Assembly (NCBI RefSeq): GCF_000237925.1
Contig: NC_031498.1
Coordinates: 31,624,552-31,688,551, forward strand
Direction of reading: 5' to 3'
Length of the DNA: 64,000 nt
Source: Schistosoma mansoni
Taxonomy: Eukaryota; Platyhelminthes; Trematoda; Strigeidida; Schistosomatidae
The notes under the pieces were generated by a model, which saw nothing but the letters and a program-made list of their open reading frames with translations, was not told the DNA's origin and did no database searches. Shown piece by piece: positions 32,591-43,562 of the stretch; the first letter of the stretch is position 1; every line of letters begins with the position of its first letter. The position numbers were made by a program, and so were the translations under genes.

Positions 32591-35487
32591 ATGGACCATA
32601 AAGTTCTAAAACCTTTGGCGGCTATTGCACGACAGTGTGCAGTAGTCTTTACGTCTTGACTAACGATGACGCCTAAGTCATTGTGTGCCTGGACAATAGG
32701 TAACTCAGTGTTATTCATCGTGTATGTATCTGTACCCTGGTGGCCAATATGCATCACAATACACTTGGAAGTGTTTATCGGTAATTGCCAGGTTTGAGAC
32801 CATTCAGATAATCTCTCCAGGTCATTTTGAAGTTCTAAGCTATCACCCTTACTTTGTATCGCTCTCCATATCTTGACATCGTCAGCATAGAGTAAGACCG
32901 ATGACGATAGCAGACGAGGGAGGTCATTTACGTACAGGAGGAATAACACTGGCCCCAAAACTGTACCCTGAGGGACTCCACTAAGCACAGTTTCCCAGCT
33001 AGACAACTTGGAGTTCACCCTTACTCTTTGTTGACGCCCAACTAATAAGTCTTTTATCCACATCAATAGATTGCCTCCAATCCCGACATTCCGGTTGTGC
33101 GGAACTTTGTCGAAAGCTGTGCTGAAGTCGATGTAAGCTACGTTTACAGGTAACTTTTGGTTCTTAAGGGCGCACCAGCTTTCACGAGCGACCAATAAGT
33201 TTGTGAGACAAGAGTAACCTGTTCTAAAACCATGCTGCTTCTCCGAGAGGATCCGGTTTTCATCGAGATACTTAAACAGCTCCTTCCGAATAATGTTTTC
33301 TAAGATTTCAACTGGCGTTCCTCCAGTCTTATGTAGACGACCCTGGGTTACGGATAGATTAGAACATATACTTAAAGGGTTCGCAACAAAGTTAGCTAAT
33401 TCTTTTACTAACCTAGGATGCAGTTCATCGGGTCCAGAGGATTTGCCTATATCAAGTTTATTTAGCACACCAAGGACATCGAGTTCTTTAACGGTCACGC
33501 TGTCTAGTGTTTGTGTGTGGGGATTTTCATGGACTGGTGGGAAGGGTGTTTCTATGGTGTATACATTGCTAAAGTATTTAGAGAATACTTGAGCTTTGCC
33601 AAAGTCGTCCTCCACTAGTGGTGAGGCACTACTGTCTCCCCATAGTGAAGGGACATTTCTTCTTCTTTTTGCCCTTTGGTTTATATACGAATAGAAGCGT
33701 CTAGGGCACTCTATGGATTCTTTAACAATTTTCCCTTCGCACAGCCTTCTGGACTTACGAAGGGTCGAGGCACTGGTATTCCGAGCTTTTTGATACTGAG
33801 ATTTTGCCTCATCAGTTCCCAGTAACTTAAATTTATCCCACATTTTCCTTCTTTTACGGAGAAAGACGCAAACCTCCCTACTGAACCATGGGGGGGAGTT
33901 TCTCGGCCCCTTAGGTGTAGTCCAAGGGATGTGAGGAGGAGCGGTAACTTTTAAGCATAAATTTCGAAATAGGTCCCAAGCCGTTTCGATTGATGACTCT
34001 GGGTCTATTGTTCAATCTACTGATGATGCTGATTTCATGATGTCTTGTATGTTTGCTTTCCAGACGTTAGGTCTGGATTGAGCTGAGGCGTGTTCGTGAT
34101 CGACAGTTATATGGAAGTCAAAGTTTAAAACTGCATGATCACTTTTGCCTAGGGGTGGCATGTAATCCAGGTTTGCAACGTCATCCTCATAATGAGTCAA
34201 TATAAGATCTAGTAAGGATGATTCATAGCCCGGGTCGTATCTAGTTGCTTCCTTCACGTGTTGCACTAGGGCACATGTGATTACCGCATCAACTAGTTCC
34301 TGTTCGAAGGAATTATCTTACGATTCAGTTCGCAGATTTCCCCAGTCCACCATGGGTGCATTAAAGTCTCCTAGGATTAGACATCGATCACTTCGTGATA
34401 AAGTGTTGAGACTGCTTAGCAGGACCTCGTTTACCTCACAGCTTGGACTACGATAGATCAAACTAAGCAGCAACTCTTGTTCCCTGAATTTCAGGTGGCA
34501 GCTAACTAATTCATACGTCCCACTCTCATGGGATACACTGTCGATAATGGTGAATGGAATAGCATTCCTAATGAATAGAGCTACTCCCCATCCTTTACGC
34601 TTTTGTATTCTGTCGGCCCTTATTAATGTAAAACCCTCGAGATCAAGTTCCCTACTATCTATGGACGGCGTCAGCCAAGTTTCTGTGACTGCGATTATGT
34701 CTGGCTTAGTAGAGTCAATCTGTACACCTAGTTCCGATAGCTTATTGAGCAAGCTCCGGGCATTGGTGTAACAGATCCGAAGCCTATTTAAGTGGCCTCG
34801 TGCTTCATTCAAAGTGGATTCGGCATCATCCGCTGTTGAAGCCTCACAACCCGAAAATTTACAATTTTCAAGTCTTTTTCGCCAGCGTCTAATCTGAGCT
34901 ATAGTTCTTTTTCGGCTTCCCGTCTTTTTACACGGTCCACCAGCGGTAAGTCCTTACGGAGGAAAACTCCTGAACCCTTTAATTTGTGTCCATTTTGTAA
35001 GATTAAGTCGCGTTCGTTTGGGGATTTGAAAACTACTTTGAGCAGTCTAGACTGGTTAGGCTTCAGGTGCGCCAGGTTTCCTAGTCTAAACACCTTTAGC
35101 AAGGTGACTCCGGAGATGTTTTGGGGCATAACTTGGTTGAGTAGTTGTTTTATCAACACAATGTCGTGCTCAAAACGAGCTTTCGGTTCAGAGCTTTCAC
35201 TCTCCTTGATTCTATAAAAAATGACTGATCTGTCGCTGTGATCAGTCTTCAGTTTCTCGACTACTTTGATAGGGGCAAGACTCCCTTTTACGTCGTTTTG
35301 TCGTTTATTGCTTACGACCTGTGCCCAATCGTCGACGTTCTTTGGAGTAGTGACTATAGTCGCATCAGGCATACTATGGGATTCCGGAGGGTTGAGGACG
35401 ACTTGGGAGGTTAGGTCGTCTTTCGCGCTGGAAACCGACCGAGCCTTGCGATTTTGGGTTCCGGAAGTTTTCTTCTGGGTACCATTT
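32591..35487 (-). mobile_element. CR1-type LINE, minus copy of the inverted pair
   Basis: Almost identical to the plus copy over all comparable sequence. It starts inside ORF1 at GGTACCCAGAAG (35487 side), passes the ORF1 stop, and carries ORF2 with the same two stops (segments 34812-34318 and 34266-34012). It then has a long open RT stretch, 33843-32584: VAYIDFSTAFDKVPHNRNVG, LSGVPQGTVLGPVLFLLYVN, SVLLYADDVKIW, TSKCIVMHIGH, NDLGVIVSQDVKTTAHCR. It breaks off after FRTLWS. Only the last residues come from the junction. Confidence 0.93.
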
Positions 35488-36011
35488 TGAAAAGGGATAT
35501 AGAAGAAACTTCCTTTATCGAGTTTTTGGTTGAGACAGGTCATAGTGTGAAGGTTCGAAAACCATGATGTAATTTAGATTTATTCGAATGGTTGAAGTGG
35601 ATGTGGACGTTAAAGAAACTTTCTATTATCGGCTTTCCGTACATAGTATTGGTGTATCACCGATGCCTTTAAGTGTGAACCTGGGTATATTTAATAAGCG
35701 AAAGAGAAATATCAGTAAATTTTGATGAAATAATCTCCTGAGTCCTGTAGTGCTTAGTACCAATACACATATGGCTCACCCTAGCTTTTGAACAGATCTT
35801 AATTACTCTGACGGCATGTAACTATTGAGTCGTTTTAACCGTCAAAATAACTTTATTCTTTTCATTGGAAATGTTTTTTATGCCCTTGTATTTCTACGCT
35901 TATGAAGCTTGTGCGTACTTGTATGTGTATGTCTATCACTTGTTACTTTTTCAATTCCTGTCCCTTCGCAACACTAAGTACTGTACAATTTGAGCTATAC
36001 AACTTCCTGAA
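35488..36011. other. Upstream flank of the secreted-protein gene
   Basis: AT-rich; likely promoter and leader of the gene at 36012. No motif assigned. Confidence 0.35.
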
Positions 36012-36937
36012 ATGAAAAGTATAGCTAGTCTTCTTTCTTCTGTCATCCTCTTTGCTACTTCTCTTTTGTTGTCCGTGCAAAACAACAGGTGTATTATATA
36101 TATTTATATAAATATACATATATATAAATATGATATTTTGGCTTCGAGTGCTAGTTAACAGAAGAATCTGTTGTCCCTCCAGCTCTGGAATTACATTAAG
36201 GAGTTCATGTGTTGAGCTTTACTATTTTCTTTTGTCCTCTTACCTATTCTTATCAGCTTTTGATGTGAACTCCTATAAAGTTATCCGGTAAGCTTATACA
36301 GATAAATGTCTTGACCATTTCCAAATCATGCGCGTGTCTAATTTTTTGACCGAGATCGTTCGATTCCAGCAAATTACCTATGGTGATATTCGGTGAGATC
36401 AAGCCTCTTATCGCCATACCAGAGTTAAGTCTGGTATGTGACTCAGAATGGAAGTTTATCAAAGACTTATCAACCAAAAGAGCACCGTTTGTGGCTTTTT
36501 TTATTTATCTCCTTTGTTTTCTCACTGTCGTCCATTTCCCGACAATTAGAACAGCCACACGAAACTACTTGAAACAGTGACAGTTTCATTCGAGGCTTCG
36601 TATACTGCTTTGGAATCATGACCTATAATATTCAGTGGTATTGCGCTCCTTTTTTATTTAGAAGAAAATTTCCTTTGCCATGTCATGTGGTCGAGTGTTT
36701 GGCCCATCGCGTAACAGCTTTAGCTACACTGACACGTTATTCGCCGTCGGTACTCATGTTACCAGTGCAAATAACACCAGCTTTTTTCTGGTTAACACCA
36801 GAAGGCCAGTAGCCTCCCAGATTAGCAATGTCTTACTCGAACAGCAAAATATAAATTGTCAGTGGGAGTTAGGCTTTGATCATCCTTTGTGTGCGGCAAA
36901 TCTTGAAGGCATACATATCATGTGCAATCGAAGCTGA
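36012..36937 (+). CDS. Unrecognised small secreted or signal-anchored protein, four exons
   Basis: No family recognised. Exons proposed from splice sites: 36012-36088, 36162-36287, 36370-36433, 36662-36937. Each junction has GT and AG, phases are 2, 2 and 0, and the frame stays open to a stop, giving 181 codons with the stop. Exon 1 encodes a classic signal peptide: MKSIASLLSSVILFATSLLL. Exon 2 contains a possible further 48-nt intron (36209-36256) with a pyrimidine-rich 3' end; it is a multiple of three without a stop, so both forms (180 or 164 residues) stay in frame. Kept, it adds a hydrophobic stretch, YYFLLSSYLFL. The last exon has an N-glycosylation site (NNTS) and several cysteines, ending GIHIMCNRS. 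It lies alone between CR1 LINE sequence and a Q retroposon. The frame agreement over three junctions supports a gene, but no homology is known to me. Confidence 0.5.
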
Positions 36938-37660
36938 GCACATAATTACTGAGATTTACACTCAACACGTAACATATAGAGAAGGTCGAAAATGGTGAAC
37001 GACGGAACAGTTGGTCTGTACAGCATGGCTCAGCCATGCAGACTTAGCCACTCTATGTAGCCCCCTGCTTGTTGTATCAAATATATTACTCCCTTCCTAG
37101 TCCAAATATGTTATTCAGAAGTACTAAACATATTGCTCATTGTCACAATGCGACGAGTCACTGTGGACCGCGATGTAATTTCCACGTGAGATCTTATAGA
37201 TTAGTCACATCATGACAAGTCTACAATTTTCGAATTAGGCCCATTATCATAATAGTAAAGATAAATGTGCTAATGTCGAATTAGCCCATAAACCTATGAA
37301 CTCAATTTTTAACCGGAAAGTAGAGGTTAACAGTCTTCTGCAAGTCATACTAGTATTGTGTACATTTCTATGTTAGAAGTGTTATGCCCCATGATTCTAT
37401 GACCAATGTATTTTGCAAATTATCAAGCTAACTGAGTAACCTACTACAACGAAGACTGTATCTTCTGTAACGACTTGATCTTGTCTGTGAACTGGCATGC
37501 CTACTGTACCAGACTGTTGTTTGAGAATAAATTATTATTTTATCAGAGTGCTGTTTTGGGGTTAGGGTTACTTTTATTATGAATATATGATGTAATTTTT
37601 ATCATTGTGCATATTCGTGGTCCCGGTATAATAGCAATAGTACTATTATATTTCTGTCAG
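36938..37660. other. Intergenic, nothing recognised
   Basis: Would contain the 3' UTR of the preceding gene; no clear AATAAA close to its stop. Confidence 0.35.
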
Positions 37661-38172
37661 AGCCCCTGACCGCCCTGTTACGGCTGGGAGTAAGGAAAAT
37701 TAACTCTCATCCTCTAACTGCTCTCACATGGCCACGCGCATGCAGCCGATATCAGGGAAAACCTACTCCTTGCCTTCTCGCGCCAGGGGTATTGTTTAAG
37801 AGTTTGAGAGGAAGACTAGCGAATGTCCGGCTCTTTAACCGGGTTGGTGTGTACGGGGCATCGACCTAAATGAGTTGGAAAACCCTGATTCCAAACCAAT
37901 GGTGCATATGAGCTCCAGGATCATGAGGATACAAACAGCGTACGAACCCACTGTTAGTCACCGGCTGCCATAAGATTGCATCTCCTGACGTTGTTCCACT
38001 ACCTTGTAGGTCAGACCTTTAGGTAGAAGGCTCTAGGTCAGGCCCCCTAAGAAAACCACCTGCTTCGGTTTGGGCATTGAGACAGTATTCCAGATCTCAC
38101 ACAAATCAAATGGCTTGTATGGCCCATATATATTTGATGCCTCCTTATACCAATGTTTATGTGTATAAATAA
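37661..38172 (+). mobile_element. Q retroposon, near-complete, diverged
   Basis: Starts CCGCCCTGTTACGGCTGGGA, then CTCACATGGCCACGCGCATG, CTTTAACCGGGTTGGTGTG, CACCTGCTTCGGTTTGGGCA, and ends near ATGTGTATAAATAATAATA. Confidence 0.8.
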
Positions 38173-38799
38173 TAATAATACAGTCATTTTCTATAATTTA
38201 CATTAGTTTGCACATAAGATGCTTTTCAAGTAGCGTTGTTAAATAGACGAATCCAGTAAAAATAAAAGACAGTACATTCGTTTAGAGTTCATAGGAAGTT
38301 AATAGTTAGATTTATATTTTAGTGATGCACTATCAGACACATTTTGATTTATTTCACGTTTCTCACTGGTTAAACTCATTCATGGCTTGGAAATCACTGT
38401 ACACTGTCAGCTAGTTACTGCCTTTGTCCCAAAACCTGAGGAATTTGTAAGGTATTCAGCCATCTGGACACCAAAATTTTTATGGCAGTGGAGTTCACAC
38501 CACCGTGGTCTTTAGACTTTTAAATTGAGGCAGCATAATTTAGAATAATTTGTTCAGTTTATTATGCATGTTGATCCGAAATGACCTGGCATTTATCTAC
38601 AAGTTACTAGTGTCCGCCTTAAAACTGTTAATGTCCCACATTTATCGTATTCAGGAACAAATCAATCACAAGTACATAAAAATGTCCAAAATTTGGCAGG
38701 ATAATTACTTTCATATCGAAACATCTTCGGTCTTCAGTAGTAAGGATAGGATATCGACCGACCTCTATTAATCCTAGCGATCTGTAGCGATTCAGAGAT
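38173..38799. other. Intergenic, nothing recognised
   Basis: No supported gene or repeat. Confidence 0.35.
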
Positions 38800-39500
38800 T
38801 CAAACTCTTTAAATAAACCAGCAGATGTTGATGTTACGTATTCTGGTAGAGAATTCCATCACGTCACCACTCTGTGTGGGAAATGGAACTACAGACGGGA
38901 GTGATTTAACCCCATTTTTGGACTTTCTTAGAATGTCCTCTCCGATGAGGAGTTCTAAATGGAAGGATAAGGTGGGACACAATAATGCCAGGATCATTGT
39001 TCAGCATATGGTAAGCCAGTATTAAATTATCTCGAAACCTAAAGTAAGTCAATGGAACTAGGTTGCTGTGTTTTATTCTATCTCCATAAGATAGGTTGGA
39101 GAAACCCTTTACCATTCTGACCTCTCGCCTTTGAGCTCATTCTAGCATATTCGTCTCATATTTGAGACAAGGACTCATTGCTTAGTGGATTCCGAAACTT
39201 TCCGGGCTTTAATCAAGATTCATGTAATAGACCCTGTCAAGGGCCTTGTTTGGATTTTGAAAATTACATCTGCCTGGACATAACTATTATTTGCTGCGGT
39301 CCGCTATTCTCTTTCAACGAGCGAATTTATCAAACATAATGGGTCCTTCTCAAAATCATCTTGTTCCTTGGGTAAAATATTATTTCCTTCCATATGTTTT
39401 AAAATAGCTATACAAATTATCTCTTCCATTAGTTTGATGACTACGCTGGTTAGGCTAACAAGTCGATAGTTGCTGCCGCAAAAACGTATCAAACAGACTT
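38800..39500 (-). mobile_element. CR1-type LINE fragments, minus strand, internal deletion
   Basis: At 39492-39304 the minus strand reads NYRLVSLTSVVIKLMEEIIC and HMEGNNILPKEQDDFEKD, the start of the RT domain. At 39115-38809 it reads MVKGFSNLSYGDRIKHSNLV, YFRFRDNLILAYHMLNNDPG and LPFRTPHRRGHSKKVQKW, the extreme C-terminus. The RT core between them is missing. A different, older subfamily than the inverted pair. Confidence 0.82.
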
Positions 39501-39690
39501 GCTAGAGGTTAGGCAATTGTATGAGTATGATTCCCAATCTCAGCAGTCTAGCAACAGTCTCATGAGTTTATCTGTTGGGGAGAAGGCTTCGAAAAACATA
39601 GAGACTATTAAAATGAGGAGTGAAAATTCATAAATTTTTGGACAGTGATTATTTTGTTGAACCTTCTCATGATCGACGCTACTCGAGCAC

Positions 39691-39703
39691 TATTCGTTTG
39701 CAG
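39691..39703 (+). promoter_or_regulatory. Splice acceptor just upstream of the RPS14 start codon
   Basis: TATTCGTTTGCAG is followed by GCGTG and then the ATG. The mRNA would have a 5-nt genomic leader after this acceptor, as expected for spliced-leader trans-splicing or a 5' UTR intron. Which of the two applies cannot be told from the sequence. Confidence 0.5.
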
Positions 39704-39708
39704 GCGTG

Positions 39709-40203
39709 ATGGCGGCAAAGCGTAAAGGAGCTAGGAAGGTAGTCGAAGAACAAGTTTCTTTGGGTCCTCAAGTTGCAGAGGGCGAATTCGTATTCGGAGT
39801 TTGCCACATCTATGCATCATTCAATGATACATTTGTTCATGTAACGGATGCGACAGGTGCTGAAACAATCGTTCGTGTCACGGGTGGCATGAAAGTCAAA
39901 GCCGATCGCGATGAATCTAGTCCGTATGCTGCTATGCTTGCAGCTCAAGATGTTGCAGAAAAATGCAAAACATTGGGTATAAACGCCCTACATATCCGTA
40001 TCCGAGCAACTGGTGGAACAAAGTAAGCTTCGACTCCTTGTTTTTCTAATGATCTTAGGGTCCGTACCCCAAGTCCTGCTGCGCAATCTGCCCTACGAGC
40101 CCTCGCACGTTCAGGAATGCGCATCGGTCGCATAGAAGATGTCACACCTATTCCAACTGATAGCACGCGACGCAAAGGAGGTCGTCGAGGTCGCCGTTTG
40201 TAA
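39709..40203 (+). CDS. RPS14: Small-subunit ribosomal protein uS11 (RPS14)
   Basis: Component of the 40S subunit platform near the mRNA exit, in the cytoplasm. Exon 1 is 39709-40022 and exon 2 is 40059-40203; joined they give 152 residues (human 151). Family blocks are [75 protein letters not shown], and the basic C-terminal tail [13 protein letters not shown]. The intron is only 36 nt (GTAAGC to TTAG) and splits the codon of residue 105. The ATG lies 5 nt after a good acceptor, TTCGTTTGCAG ending at 39703, which fits either a 5' UTR intron or a spliced-leader acceptor. A GTG just upstream is in frame but is not the expected start. No nearby gene shares its strand or appears co-transcribed with it. 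Confidence 0.97.
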
Positions 40204-40980
40204 TAACTCACGTGTCGAATACAATATGGTTTGACTTGATTATCTCATGTTTTCTGAGACTTCACTACCTCAATAATACTAAGTGCTTCGCCTGAAATTA
40301 GATGAGACAAGCATTGTAGCTTGAGGTTATCCATATATTTTTTGATGTGTTCGTAGTTGTGATGATGTTCACAGTAGTTGATTAGGTGAACAAGATTTTA
40401 GTGGTTCAAAGTATTAATCAAACATTTGCTTTAGTAGTTGCTACCGTCTGATGCAACCTAAACGACCACTTACTTAAGTTATACCTTTTTCAAAAATTCA
40501 TGAGCCCTGCTAACATTGCAAAGCCAGGCGGTCACAAGGAGAACACCTCGAATAATCACGACGCTAAATAGTCATTTGTTTATCAGTTTCTTGGTGAAAA
40601 TTAAGGCTGTGTAATCATACCGGCTGAACTAAACACATTTTTGGTAAGCATCAAGAAACTTCGCCCATCAGTCTACTTTTTGTTGCAGTTAAGTAGCACC
40701 TCATGATATAGTTTTGCCTTTACAACGTAATTCTAGGTTTGTATTTGATACACCGAGTACGTCTTCTGTACCAGCTAATTAGTTTACGCTACAATCACGT
40801 TAACTCCGAAGTTACATATCACCAGAAATCAAATCAGATTGATAAATGGGGATGACCAGCAGTCTTTGTGGTGGGTTTTTATGAGACATGTCCCCATTTA
40901 AGATGTGGAATATCTATATGGTCCCCTAGCATCAAATGATAAAACATTGGGAGATGAACCTATCACTTTCTTATTATGAA
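40204..40980. other. Downstream flank of RPS14
   Basis: Includes the RPS14 3' UTR; no other feature recognised. Confidence 0.35.
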
Positions 40981-41379
40981 TAGTTAACCAGTTTTGTCAC
41001 CAACGCGTCGACAACTTCACCTATCTTGGATGTCTGGTCAGCCCTAATGGGTTGGTGTCTGACGAAATCTCAGCACGGATTCTAAAAGCCCGTTTGGCTT
41101 TTACCAACTCACGTCATCTATGGCGAAGACGAGATATCCATCTATCAACTAAGGGACGAGTATACTGCCCAGCAGTGCGCTCCGTTCTAATTTACGGCTG
41201 TGAAACATGGCCATTAATAGTAGAAGATACTTGTAAGTTACTAGTATTTGATCACGGATGCCTTAGAAATATTGCTCGCATCTGCTGGGATCACCGGGTA
41301 AGTAATAGTGAGGTTAGACTCAGGGTATTAGGAAATGATGGTAAATCAGTTGATGAGGTCATGAATCTTCATCGACTGA

Positions 41380-41600
41380 ACCTTTCATTAGAATCCTGCC
41401 AGTCTTGTAGGACTGCACTTCTTAACTGAAAAAGTTCTGGTTGTACATTTCAGTTTCCCCCATCATTACTCCTCTTTTTTTTCTTCCTTTATATATACGC
41501 ATCTTCTAACTTTCTCCTCCCATTCTCATTATTTTGTGTGGTGCATGTGTATCTGGTGCCCTTTTGTACCAATATGTATGTTTAAATAAATAAATAAAAA
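41380..41600 (+). mobile_element. 221-bp 3' end of an SR2-type RTE with target-site duplication
   Basis: Flanked by the 12-bp repeat TTCATCGACTGA (41368-41379 and 41601-41612). It matches the last about 220 bp of the copy at 14.3-15.4 kb (CTTAACTGAAAAAGTTCTGG, TCTGGTGCCC, TTGTACCAATATG) and ends (TAAA)n. Nested in the old RTE copy. Confidence 0.88.
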
Positions 41601-41899
41601 TTCATCGACTGAGATGGTTGAGCCACGTGTTACGTATGCCTGAACACCGATTACCATGACGCGCAATGCTGACTAGTGTTGGAAGAAAGTTAGGGGTGGC
41701 CAAACTAAAACGTGGCATCAGAGCTTGAAGTCACTAACTTCTAGTCTGAGCCATGTTGGTAGATGCAGACTACTTGGTCCGCGCGACTATCGTAACCAAT
41801 GGTTGGAGACTCTGTGTGACATGACTCAGAATCGATCACAATGGAGAAATACCCTTCCACGGTGTGGGCAGCCGGGAAGTGATACTAGCCCTCATACCC

Positions 41900-43488
41900 T
41901 TAACTGCACACAAGACCAAGTTGGTCGCTTTCAAATCCTTCCTACACCTAATAACTCTGTTATCTCCTCGACTAACCCTTCCCACGTCCTTTTATCGCGT
42001 CGCACCGCTAGGGCAAACGATTCGAGTACACAGAACGTTATTCCTGGTCTCTTGAAACCACGCTCTAAACTACATATAGGAACTTTTAATGTCCGAACAT
42101 TGTGCCAAATAGGACAACAGGCTTCCTTAGCTAGAACTCTAGAATCTTACACCATCGATGTGTGCTGCGTCTCCGAAACGCGCATACAAGATCCGAGTAG
42201 TGTCATTCATTTGACCGCACCTAATCAAAATAAAGTTTCATCTCGATACACGCTCCGTGTATCTGAAAGCCCTGACGCTGCTTCCCGTGGCCTCGCTGGA
42301 GTAGGTATAGCATTAAGTCCTAGGGCAGAACTAGCTCTTTTAGACTGGATCCCAGTAGACAGTCGTCTATGCGCTGTTCGACTAAACGGATCAGTAAGGA
42401 CTCGGAAAGATAGGGAAATTCGTCGTTGCCTCTTCGTCGTCTCTGCCTACTCTCCCACTGACTGCAGCTCAGACGATATAAAAGATGAGTTCTACAGGAA
42501 ACTTTCTGACCTTCTCCGAGAAGCTAGGCGTTCTGATGTAGTAATAGTAGCAGGTGACTTTAATGCTCAAGTAGGTAAACTAAGTGAAAGGGAAGGACAC
42601 CTGGGTGGATCTTATGGTGTCATGGCGAAAAGAACAGATAATGGCGACCGTCTGTTGCAGCTATGCTCAGATAACCGCCTATTTCTTGCAAATACTAACT
42701 TTAAGCATAAGGAAAAACATCTTTTGACCTGGCGACCCCCGAATTCGTCCCAACGTTGGACCCAATTAGATCACATCGCTATCAGCCACCGATGGAGGGG
42801 CTCGATAGAAGACTGTCGCTCATTCTGGGGCACATGCTTAGATTCAGATCATGCTCTAGTGCGAGCACGTATTTGTCTGCGTCTTACTGGACGTAGGAAA
42901 GACACTGCAGGGAAGCCTCTAAGGGTTCTACTTAATGGTAGGCAAGCTAAGAATATATTTCAGGAACAACTAGAAAAACAGTTAGGCAGCCATGTAAGTT
43001 GTGTCCACCCCGAAGCAGCGTGGAATGACATCCGAAAAGCTGTGGAATCAGCAGTGATATCCGCTAATAAGGTAAACCATAACGTTAGGGAGAAACAATG
43101 GATCTCGGCAGCATCTACCGCACTGATAGATGCTCGTAAACTCATCCCACCTGGCTCTGAACATAACGAAGAGCGGAGTCAACTTAAGCGCAGGCTAATA
43201 AGAAGCTTACGTAATGATGGTGAACATTGGTGGGTAGCGAAAGCAAGAGAGATGGAAAAGGCAGCGGCAATAGGTAACAGTAGGCAGCTATTCAGACTCG
43301 TTAAAGAAACCGGTATTAGGAACCCAAGTATCAGTGAAACCATCTCAGATAAAGATGGGCATATCATTCATTCTCAATCCAGGAGATTGGTTCGATGGGC
43401 AGAACACTTTAGGGATCAGTTCAACTGGCCTTCAGCCACACTTCAGTTACCCACGATCCCCGTCGTCCTGAATGGCAAATTGATGTAA
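41900..43488 (+). CDS. RTE LINE protein, endonuclease half
   Basis: Open frame that by chance continues upstream to 41725 into the older copy; the element's own part begins after 41845. An apurinic-type endonuclease runs through IGTFNVRTLCQ, CCVSETRIQD, VSAYSPTDCSSDDIKDEFYR, VAGDFNAQVGKLSEREGHLG, NTNFKHKEKHLLTWRPP, WTQLDHIAISHRWRGSIEDC and DSDHALVRARI, with the expected acidic, Asn and His residues. A helical linker with REMEKAAAIGNSRQLFRLVK follows. It ends at LNGKLM because of a one-base shift; the true continuation (PEWQIDVSPPTLCEVEKAIG) is in another frame. Mobile-element gene. Confidence 0.85.
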
Positions 43489-43562
43489 GTCCTCCAACCC
43501 TCTGCGAGGTTGAAAAAGCTATAGGAAATCTGAAGCGAGGGAGAGCAGCAGGCCCTGACAGG

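Noticed and set aside
29280-35487. Twin-priming as the cause of the CR1 inversion
   Set aside because: Twin-primed insertions have non-overlapping inverted halves of one copy. Here the arms duplicate more than 2 kb of the same sequence.
41725-41900. N-terminal part of the long frame at 41725-43488 as coding for one protein
   Set aside because: It crosses the junction between the old RTE copy and the inserted one at 41845; the fusion is accidental.
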